64,000 bases of DNA from Cryobacterium sp. Y29 (GTDB lineage: Bacteria; Actinomycetota; Actinomycetes; Actinomycetales; Microbacteriaceae), in the NCBI RefSeq assembly GCF_002929825.1, contig NZ_PJJN01000034.1, forward strand, positions 62,001-126,000. The letters are read 5' to 3'. Position 1 is the first letter of the stretch. Every line of letters starts with the position of its first letter. Both the position numbers and the translations under genes were made by a program. The notes beneath the pieces are model-generated. The model had not been told where the DNA came from, ran no database searches, and worked only from the letters and a program-made list of their open reading frames with translations. Of this stretch, positions 54,736 to 62,800 are shown one piece after another.

Positions 54736-54843
54736 GTCCAGCCCCGCGTCAGGAATTCCACCAGTCCAGGCGCTCGCTCCGGCGCCGGAACGCGCGCCGA
54801 TACCCGCGATGATCGGGTCATTCACCGAGCCGACAGAGTCGGG

Positions 54844-55383
54844 TCAGCCCAGACAGACATCGGCCAGCCGCTCCCAGCGCGGGCCGCGACCCGTGAGCGT
54901 CAGGGTGCGCGGTTCGTCGACGTCGTGATCGAGATCGATAACGGTGTCGAGAGCGGATGCCGCGGCATCCGCTTCACGGGCAGCCTCCGCACGGCCCTGC
55001 GGCCGCTCGATCTCGATGTCCAGCCAGGATTCGGTGATGCCATCGAGCAGACCGCGTCCCCACTCGACCACGACGATCGAGCGGACGAAGTCGATATCGA
55101 GGTCGTCGAGTTCCATGGCGCTGCCGAGGCGGTACGCGTCGACGTGCACGAACGGCGGCCCGCCCACGAGACTCGGGTGCGTGCGAGCGAGCACGAAAGT
55201 AGGGCTGGTCACGGCTCCACGCACCTGCAGCCCCTCGCCGAGGCCACGCGTCAGCGTGGTCTTGCCCGCCCCAAGCGGTCCGGTGAGCACGATGAGGTCA
55301 CCGGCCAGCAGGGTACCGGCGAGATCCACTCCGAACCGGTGCATCGCCGCCGCATTCGCAATCGTGCGGTGCAGCTCAGTCAT
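54844..55383 (-). CDS. tsaE: TsaE, tRNA t6A biosynthesis ATPase
   Basis: TsaE is the P-loop ATPase of the TsaBDE t6A complex. The 179-residue protein has LTGPLGAGKTTLTRGLGEGL (Walker A near 32-51), GAVTSPTFVLARTH, FVHVDAYRLGSAMELDDLDID and VVVEWGRGLL. The start overlaps the alr stop by 8 bp. Its stop is now followed by the convergent FadR gene instead of tsaB. Confidence 0.95.
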   Translation of the reverse strand: MTELHRTIANAAAMHRFGVDLAGTLLAGDLIVLTGPLGAGKTTLTRGLGEGLQVRGAVTSPTFVLARTHPSLVGGPPFVHVDAYRLGSAMELDDLDIDFVRSIVVVEWGRGLLDGITESWLDIEIERPQGRAEAAREADAAASALDTVIDLDHDVDEPRTLTLTGRGPRWERLADVCLG

Positions 55384-56497
55384 TGATGTGTCGCCGCGTC
55401 ACCCGGGGCCCGATTCGCGTGACGATCTCGTAGTTGATCGTGCCGGCGGCGTCGGCCCAGTCGGTGGCACTCGGCGCGCCCGTGGCCGGGTCGCCAAACA
55501 GTACGACCTCGTCGCCGACAGCTACGCCCGGGTTTTCGGAGCCGAGGTTCACGACGAACTGGTCCATCGCCACCCGTCCGACCAGCGGGTAGTTCGCGCT
55601 GTGAATGTGCACGAGCGCTGCCCCCGAGGCCTGCCGGGGAACGCCGTCGGCATAGCCGAGCGGCACGAGCACGAGCGTGGAATCCTGCGGTGCGCGCCAC
55701 AGATAGTCGTACGAGACTCCGGCGCCGGCACTGACCCGTCGCACGAGGGCCACCCGGCCGCGCAGGGTCATGGCCGGAATCAAGCCGAGATCGGCTGAAG
55801 TTGCATCGTCGAAGGGCGACAACCCGTAGATGGTGATGCCGAATCGCACCATGGTGAAGCGAGCGGCCGGCAGCCGCAGTGCCGCTGCGGACGATGCAAG
55901 ATGCACGAGCGTGGGGGTCAGCCCGGCCGCGCGAGCGGCGGCGACGCCGCGTTCGAAGCATTCGAGCGCCTGCTGGTCGTCGAACGCCGACGCATTGGCG
56001 AGGTGGCTCATGACACCGTCGACGCGCAGCAGCCCGACCTTTTCGAGCGCAGCGGCGAGCGCGAAGACCTCGGCCCAGTCGTTCTCGTGCACGCCGTTCC
56101 GGTTGAGGCCGGTTTCCAGTTTCAGATGAACGGATGCGCTCTGGCCGAGTTCCGCCGCGGCATCCGCTACCTGTTGCACCTGTTGCGCTGAGGAGAGCCC
56201 GAGCGTGACGTCGTCGTCGATCGCAGCGCTGAAATCGGCGTCGGGGTCGTGCAGCCAGGCGAGAATCGGTGCATCGATTCCGGCGTCACGCAGGACCAAA
56301 GCCTCGTCGATGTCGGCGACGCCGAGCCAGTCGGCCCCGCCCGCGAGGGCAGCACGCGCCACCGGCACGGCACCATGACCGTAGGCGTTGGCTTTGACGA
56401 CCGCCATGGCGTGCGCGGCGCCTGCGACAGCGCGCAGGTGGGCCATGTTGTGGCGAATGGCGGCGAGGTCGACCACGGCCTCGCGAAAACCGGTCAC
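55376..56497 (-). CDS. alr: Alr, alanine racemase
   Basis: Alr makes D-alanine for peptidoglycan with a pyridoxal phosphate cofactor. The 373-residue protein has the PLP lysine in MAVVKANAYGHGAVPVARA, GLNRNGVHENDW, VRFGITIYGLSPF, the catalytic tyrosine region SAGAGVSYDYLWRAP, and VAMDQFVVNLG. The GTG at 56497 overlaps the acpS stop (GTGA); a frame open to 56527 adds only basic residues. Confidence 0.95.
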   Translation of the reverse strand: MTGFREAVVDLAAIRHNMAHLRAVAGAAHAMAVVKANAYGHGAVPVARAALAGGADWLGVADIDEALVLRDAGIDAPILAWLHDPDADFSAAIDDDVTLGLSSAQQVQQVADAAAELGQSASVHLKLETGLNRNGVHENDWAEVFALAAALEKVGLLRVDGVMSHLANASAFDDQQALECFERGVAAARAAGLTPTLVHLASSAAALRLPAARFTMVRFGITIYGLSPFDDATSADLGLIPAMTLRGRVALVRRVSAGAGVSYDYLWRAPQDSTLVLVPLGYADGVPRQASGAALVHIHSANYPLVGRVAMDQFVVNLGSENPGVAVGDEVVLFGDPATGAPSATDWADAAGTINYEIVTRIGPRVTRRHIND

Positions 56498-56850
56498 TGC
56501 TCCCCCTCGGCGACGACGAAGGCGCACGCCACGCCCGCGTCGTGCGTCATGGTGACGTGCACCCGCGTGATGCCACGCTCGGTGAGCGCAGCCTGGGCCG
56601 CCCCGCTGAGCTGGAATTCCGGATTGCCGTGCGGGTCGTTCACAATTTCCATCTCGTGCCAGGTAGCGCCCCCACTGTCACCGAGGGCCTTGATCAGTGC
56701 TTCCTTGGCGGCGAAACGCGCTGCGAGAGAATGCACCGGCAGACCGCGTTCGTTTTCCGTGAACAACCGCGGTACCAGGCGCGGCGTGCGCGCGACCTGA
56801 CGTGCGAACCGTGCCAGGTCGACCACGTCAACCCCGATGCCCTTGATCAT
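56494..56850 (-). CDS. acpS: AcpS, holo-[acyl-carrier-protein] synthase
   Basis: AcpS transfers 4'-phosphopantetheine from CoA to acyl carrier protein. The 118-residue protein has IKGIGVDVVDLARFA at the N terminus (Mg-binding Asp), FTENERGL, and HSLAARFAAKEALIKALG with the second acidic residue. It ends in VHVTMTHDAGVACAFVVAEG. ATG 56850 is 19 bp after glmS; the longer open frame to 57060 is antisense noise over glmS. CoaA, which makes CoA, is encoded just beyond glmS. Confidence 0.95.
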   Translation of the reverse strand: MIKGIGVDVVDLARFARQVARTPRLVPRLFTENERGLPVHSLAARFAAKEALIKALGDSGGATWHEMEIVNDPHGNPEFQLSGAAQAALTERGITRVHVTMTHDAGVACAFVVAEGEQ

Positions 56851-56869
56851 CGTGCCGCCTCGACTGGCG

Positions 56870-58720
56870 CTACTCGACCGTGACGGACTTTGCGAGGTTG
56901 CGCGGCTGGTCGACGTCGAGACCCTTGGCGATAGCCAGTTCCATGGCGAACATCTGCAGCGGCACCACGGCCAGCAGCGGCTCGAACAGCGGCGCCGCGA
57001 GGGGAATATGAATGACAGTGTCGGCAAACGGCAGCACCGCGGCGTCTCCGACCTCGGCAATGACGATGATGCGAGCGCCGCGGGCCCGGATCTCCTGAAT
57101 GTTGGAGACGACCTTCGGATGCAAATGGGCTGAGCCGCGCGGGCTCGGCACGACGACGAAAACCGGCTGGCCGGGCTCGATCAGGGCGATCGGGCCGTGC
57201 TTGAGTTCACCGGCGGCGAAGCCTTCGGCGTGGATGTAGGCGAGCTCCTTGAGCTTGAGCGCACCCTCGAGCGCGATCGGAAAGCCGACGTGGCGGCCGA
57301 GGAACAGTACCGCGCGGGTGTCGCTCATCCAGCGCGCCAGCTGGCGCACCTCGTCTTCAACACCGAGAACGGTCTGGATCTTCTCCGGAATGGCCTGCAG
57401 TTCGGCAACCTGCTCGGCCTGCTCGGCAGCACTCAGGCTCCCGCGCACCCGGGCGAGGTGCAGGGCGAACAGGTAGAGGGCGGTGATCTGGGCCACGAAG
57501 GCCTTCGTCGACGCCACGGCAACCTCGGGCCCGGCGTGGGTGTAAATCACCGCGTCACTCTCCCGCGGGATGGTCGCGCCCTGCGTGTTGCAGATGGAGA
57601 TGGCCTTGGCGCCGAGCGACATGGCGTATTTGACGGCCATGAGCGTGTCCATGGTCTCGCCGGACTGACTGATCGAGATCACCAGGGTGTCGTCGCTGAG
57701 TACCGGGTCGCGATAGCGGAACTCGTGGCTGAGTTCGACGTCCACCGGCACCTGCGCCCACTTTTCGATGGCGTACTTGGCTGTCTGGGCAGCGTAGGCC
57801 GCAGTTCCACAGGCGATGATCACGATACGACGGACGCCAGCGAGCACGTCGTCGCCGAATTCGGTCAGTTCGGGAACGACCACCTGTTCGGCGGTGATAC
57901 GCCCGCGAAGGGTGTTGGCGACGGCATCAGGCTGCTCGGAGACTTCCTTCGCCATGAAGCTGGTCCAGCCTCCTTTTTCACTGGCGGAGGCATCCCAGGC
58001 AATGTCGAACTCTTCGGTCTCGACGGGGTGACCGTCGAAGTCGGTGACGGTGACGGCATCCGCTGTGATGGTGACGATCTGGTCTTGCCCGATGGCGACG
58101 GCGCGACGGGTGTATTCGACGAACGCCGCGACGTCGGAGCCGAGAAAGTTCTCGCCCTCGCCGAGACCGATGACGAGCGGCGAGTTGCGGCGGGCTCCGA
58201 CGACGATGCCGGGCTGGTCCTGGTGCACGGCGAGCAACGTGAACGCTCCGTCGAGGCGTGCCACGATGGTGCGGAAGGCCTCGGCCAAATCGCCGACCCG
58301 CTGGTATTCACGGCCGAGTAGCACCGCCGCGACCTCAGTGTCGGTCTCACTCAGAAAGGTGAAGCCTTCGGCGAGCAGTTCGCCCCGCAGCTCGGCGAAG
58401 TTTTCGATGATTCCGTTGTGGATGAGGGCGAGTTTGTCGTTGTCGCCGAGATGCGGGTGCGCGTTTTCGTCGTTGGGACCGCCGTGTGTGGCCCAGCGGG
58501 TGTGACCGATTCCGGTCGTGCCGTCGTTGATGGGGTGGGCTTTGAGCTCCTTGGTCAGGGCCGACAGCTTGCCGGCCTTCTTGGCCGTGTTGAGCACCCC
58601 GAATTCGTCGATCACGGCGATACCCGCGGAATCGTACCCACGATATTCGAGTCTTCCGAGACCTCCCATGAGAACGTCAACGGTCTTATTGCTTCCGACA
58701 TAACCTACGATTCCGCACAT
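56870..58720 (-). CDS. glmS: GlmS, glucosamine-fructose-6-phosphate aminotransferase
   Basis: GlmS makes glucosamine-6-phosphate from fructose-6-phosphate and glutamine, the first step to UDP-GlcNAc for the cell wall. The 616-residue protein has the class II glutaminase with Cys2 ([10 protein letters not shown]), [30 protein letters not shown], and two SIS sugar-isomerase domains ([47 protein letters not shown], then the C-terminal [15 protein letters not shown]). It opens the glmS-acpS-alr-tsaE run. Confidence 0.97.
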   Translation of the reverse strand: MCGIVGYVGSNKTVDVLMGGLGRLEYRGYDSAGIAVIDEFGVLNTAKKAGKLSALTKELKAHPINDGTTGIGHTRWATHGGPNDENAHPHLGDNDKLALIHNGIIENFAELRGELLAEGFTFLSETDTEVAAVLLGREYQRVGDLAEAFRTIVARLDGAFTLLAVHQDQPGIVVGARRNSPLVIGLGEGENFLGSDVAAFVEYTRRAVAIGQDQIVTITADAVTVTDFDGHPVETEEFDIAWDASASEKGGWTSFMAKEVSEQPDAVANTLRGRITAEQVVVPELTEFGDDVLAGVRRIVIIACGTAAYAAQTAKYAIEKWAQVPVDVELSHEFRYRDPVLSDDTLVISISQSGETMDTLMAVKYAMSLGAKAISICNTQGATIPRESDAVIYTHAGPEVAVASTKAFVAQITALYLFALHLARVRGSLSAAEQAEQVAELQAIPEKIQTVLGVEDEVRQLARWMSDTRAVLFLGRHVGFPIALEGALKLKELAYIHAEGFAAGELKHGPIALIEPGQPVFVVVPSPRGSAHLHPKVVSNIQEIRARGARIIVIAEVGDAAVLPFADTVIHIPLAAPLFEPLLAVVPLQMFAMELAIAKGLDVDQPRNLAKSVTVE

Positions 58721-58731
58721 AGAGATCGATT

Positions 58732-58744
58732 TTAGTCGGACTAA
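58732..58744. promoter_or_regulatory. Palindrome in the 34-bp divergent glmS/coaA gap
   Basis: TTAGTC-G-GACTAA is a perfect 6+6 inverted repeat in the only 34 bp separating the start codons of glmS and coaA. The promoters must overlap the coding starts. The palindrome may be an operator shared by both genes, or chance symmetry. Confidence 0.4.
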
Positions 58745-58754
58745 GCTTGGGGGA

Positions 58755-59711
58755 ATGTCCGATCTGGTGCTGGCCCCTGTAGTGAATGGTCACGGTACCC
58801 CTTTTGTAGAGCTCGACCGAGCGGACTGGGCGGCCCTCGCGCCGACCACTCTGCGGCCGCTCAAAGAGACCGAGATCGTGCAATTGCGCGGCATCGGTGA
58901 GCCGCTCGACATCAACGAGGTGACGGATGTCTACCTTCCGCTCAGTCGCCTGCTCAACCTCTACGCGGCGAATGCCCGCACCCTGCACCGCGCAACCAGC
59001 GGATTCCTCGGGCAACGCGCTCGTCCCACTCCGTTCGTGATCGGCGTGGCCGGCTCGGTTGCGGTGGGCAAGTCGACGACCGCCCGACTGCTGCGCGAGA
59101 TGCTCGCCCGTTGGGACGACACCCCCCGGGTGGAACTGGTCACAACCGACGGCTTTCTGTTTCCCAATGCCGAACTCAATCGCCGCGGCCTGATGGAGCG
59201 CAAAGGATTTCCAGAGTCCTACGACCGGCGTGCGCTACTGCGCTTCGTCAGCGCGGTCAAGAGCGGCGCCCCGGAGGCGCGGTCACCGTTCTACTCGCAC
59301 CTGAGCTACGACATCGTTCCCGACGCGCAGATCGTGGTGCGACAACCCGATATTCTCATCGTCGAGGGCCTCAACGTGCTGCAGCCTCCCACCCCTGGGC
59401 ACGGTCTCTCGGTCAGCGACCTGTTCGACTTCACCATCTATGTGGATGCTCGCACCCAGGACATTGCCCGCTGGTATGAGGAACGATTTCTCAAGCTGCA
59501 GCGCGGGGCGTTCGCCAACCCCAACTCGTTCTTCCACCGCTACGCGGCGCTCACCGAAGACGAAGCGCGCGGCAAGGCCCGCAGCATCTGGACCAGTATC
59601 AACCAGCCCAACCTACTGCAGAACATTCGCCCTACCCGGTCGCGCGCGACCCTGGTACTGCGCAAGGACCCCACGCACGCCGTCTCCAAGGTACTGCTGC
59701 GCAAGGTCTGA
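58755..59711 (+). CDS. coaA: CoaA, type I pantothenate kinase
   Basis: CoaA phosphorylates pantothenate, the first step of CoA synthesis. The 318-residue protein matches type I (prokaryotic) kinases: [26 protein letters not shown]-like [15 protein letters not shown], Walker [47 protein letters not shown] (read as two consecutive strands), [13 protein letters not shown] and [21 protein letters not shown]. The start ATG is preceded by GGGGGA. It is divergent from glmS. Confidence 0.97.
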   Translation: MSDLVLAPVVNGHGTPFVELDRADWAALAPTTLRPLKETEIVQLRGIGEPLDINEVTDVYLPLSRLLNLYAANARTLHRATSGFLGQRARPTPFVIGVAGSVAVGKSTTARLLREMLARWDDTPRVELVTTDGFLFPNAELNRRGLMERKGFPESYDRRALLRFVSAVKSGAPEARSPFYSHLSYDIVPDAQIVVRQPDILIVEGLNVLQPPTPGHGLSVSDLFDFTIYVDARTQDIARWYEERFLKLQRGAFANPNSFFHRYAALTEDEARGKARSIWTSINQPNLLQNIRPTRSRATLVLRKDPTHAVSKVLLRKV

Positions 59712-59805
59712 CCGGTAACCGTTGGTCGAGCCTGTCGAGACCCCCGTTAGGTGGCAGGCCGATCAGCCGTGATTCTTACGACAGGGCGATCCACCGAGCA
59801 ATCCG

Positions 59806-59819
59806 TGCAAACGCTTGCA
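59806..59819. promoter_or_regulatory. LacI/MalR-type operator upstream of the amylopullulanase gene
   Basis: TGCAAACGCTTGCA is a near-perfect 14-bp palindrome with the central CG of LacI-family operators and matches the maltose/starch regulator consensus TGCAA-N-CG-N-TTGCA. It lies 72 bp upstream of the start codon, where a repressor would control the starch-degrading gene. Confidence 0.75.
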
Positions 59820-59891
59820 GTCTGTTCCCCATGAAGGGTAGCGTCTGATCCGTTGTCCTTTGCGCTTTCCGGCGCCGAACGAAGGAAGTCA

Positions 59892-62800
59892 ATGCTGACT
59901 AGCCAGATCACCGCACGCCGATTCCTGGCCACGATCGGTTCAGGGGCGATTCTCGCCTCCGGTCTCGTCTTCGCACCCGGTGCAGCGGCAGCGGCCACGC
60001 CGACCGTGGCCCTCGTCGGCAGCCTGCAGAACGAGCTCGGTTGCAGCGAAGACTGGGTTCCGGCCTGCGCGGCCACCGAACTGGTCCCGACCGGCACCGA
60101 GGGAATCTGGGCGGCGGACTTCACCATCCCCGCTGGCAGCTACGACTACAAGGTAGCCCTCGACGACAGCTGGGACGTCACCTACGGCCTGGATGGCGGC
60201 GCCGACAACATCCCGCTGACCATCGCGGGCGAGAGCACCCTGCGGTTCAGCTTCGACCTCGCCAAGAAACGGGTGGGACTGCAAGCGCTGTCCCTGGCCG
60301 GACCGTACTCAGAAGCTGATGCGTCGCTGGCGACGGACCCCATTCGCCAGCCCGGCAGCGACGAGCAGTTCTATTTCGTGATGACCGACCGGTTCCAGGA
60401 CGGCGACCCGAGCAACAACACCGCTGGCCTCGGCGCCGACCCGATGGTCTCCGGCTTCGACCCGACCGACAAGGGCTTCTACAACGGCGGCGACCTCGCG
60501 GGCCTCCGCTCCTCCCTCGACTACATTCAGGGGCTCGGCACCACCGCCCTCTGGCTCACCCCCTCGTTCATGAACAACCCGGTGCAGGGTGAGGGGCCCA
60601 ACGCCTCGGCCGGTTACCACGGCTACTGGATCACCGACTTCACCCGGATCGATCCACACCTGGGCACCAACGCCGAACTCGAGGCGCTCATCGCCGACGC
60701 GCACGCTCGCGGCGTCAAAGTCTATTTCGACATCATCACCAACCACACCGCCGACCTGATCGACAACGCGGAGAAGACATACGCCTACATCGACAAGGCC
60801 ACGTCCCCGTACACGACCGCAGCGGGCGACGCCTTCGACCCTGCCGACTACGCGGGCACGGACAACTTTCCCGAGCTGGACGACACGTCCTTCCCGTACA
60901 CACCGACCGTGACCCCGGCCAACGCCGACCGCAAGGTGCCGGCCTGGCTGAACGACACCACGCTCTACCACAATCGTGGTGACTCGACCTTCGAGGGAGA
61001 AAGCGCCCTCGACGGCGACTTCTCCGGCCTCGACGACCTGATGACGGAAAACCCGGCCGTCGTGGACGGCTTCATCGACATCTACAAGACCTGGGTCGAC
61101 TTCGGCATCGACGGCTTTCGCATCGACACCGTCAAGCACGTCAACCTCGAGTTCTGGCAGACCTGGTCGACTGCGGTGCGGGACTACGCACACGCCCAGG
61201 GCAAGCCTGACTTCTTCATGTTCGGCGAGGTCTACGACGCGAATGCCGCCACAACCTCCCCCTACGTGCGCGACACCGACCTCAGCTCGGTGCTCGACTT
61301 CGGATTCCAGTCACAAGCTACGAGCTTCGCAGCCGGCAACTCGGCCCAAGGCCTCAGCCAGCTGTACGCCAGCGACGACCGCTACACCACCCCCGACTCC
61401 AACGCCTACGCCCTGCCGACCTTCCTCGGCAACCACGACATGGGTCGCATCGGCTCGTTCCTGAAGAGCTCCGATTCGCCGGTGCAACGCGACAAGCTCG
61501 CCCATGAACTGATGTACCTCACTCGCGGCCAGCCCGTCGTGTACTACGGCGACGAGCAGGGCTTCGCCGGCACCGGCGGCGATAAGGACTCCCGCCAGTC
61601 CCTGTTCGCCAGCCAGGTCAGCGACTACACCGACCAGCCGTTGATCACGGGAGAGACGGCGGGATCGGTCGACAGGTTCGATACGGATGCTCCGTTGTAC
61701 ACCCATATCAGCGCGCTGTCCGCGCTCCGCACAGCGCACGCGGCCCTGGCCACCGGCGCCCAGATCGAGCGCTACGCCGACACTGGGGCCGGCGTCTACG
61801 CCTTCAGCCGGGTCGATCGCACCGAGAAGATCGAACACCTCGTCGCCGTCAACAACTCCGCCGCAGTCAAGACCGTCACCGTCCCCACCCTCACCGACAG
61901 CGCGGCCTTCTCAGTGCTGTACGGAGCCGGAGCGGCTGCAACCGCCACCGCCACCGCCACCGGCGAACTCGAGGTGACCGTACCCGCGCTGGGGTCGGTC
62001 GTGCTCGTCGCCGACCGCACGGTCACGGCGCCCACCGCCGCCACCGCAATCACGGTCGCCGCCCCGATGGCCGGCGCCGGCGTATCCGGAGTGTCACCCG
62101 TAGGTGCCATGGTCGACGACTCAACTTGGGCCGAGACCGGCTTCGCGTGGCGCGTTGTCGGCTCGCCCGACTGGACCCCCCTCGGCACCGCCGAGGACAC
62201 CACCCCCCGGGTCTTCCACGACACGGCCGGTCTGGCCGATGGCACCCTGGTCGAGTACCGTGCGGTGACCACGGATGCCGCGGGCCAGCGCGCGGCCGCC
62301 TCCACCTTCGCCTCCGTGGGCAACACGGTTAGCCTGGCCGAAACGGGCACCTCGGCGCCCGCCATCGACCTCGTCACCGTGGCCGGTGACCTGAACTCGG
62401 AGATCGGCTGCGCGGGCGACTGGCAGCCCGGCTGCGAGGCAGCCAAACTCACCCAGCGCGCCGACGGCATTTACGCCGGCACCTTCGATCTGCCGGCCGG
62501 AACCTACGAATACAAGATCGCGATCAACGGCTCCTGGGACGTCAACTACGGGGCCGGTGGCGTGCCGAATGGCTCGAACGTCTCCTTCACCGCGCCCGGC
62601 GGACCGGTCACCTTCTACTTCGACCCCCGCAACAACTTCTTCCAAAACACCGCGCAAGGCCCGATCGTCGTAGCCGCCGGTTCCTTCCAGGAGGAAGCCG
62701 GATGTCCCGCGGATTGGACACCCGACTGTCTCGCCACGTGGCTGCAGGACGTCGACGGCGACGGCATCCTCACCTGGACCACCAGCACCCTGCCCACCGG

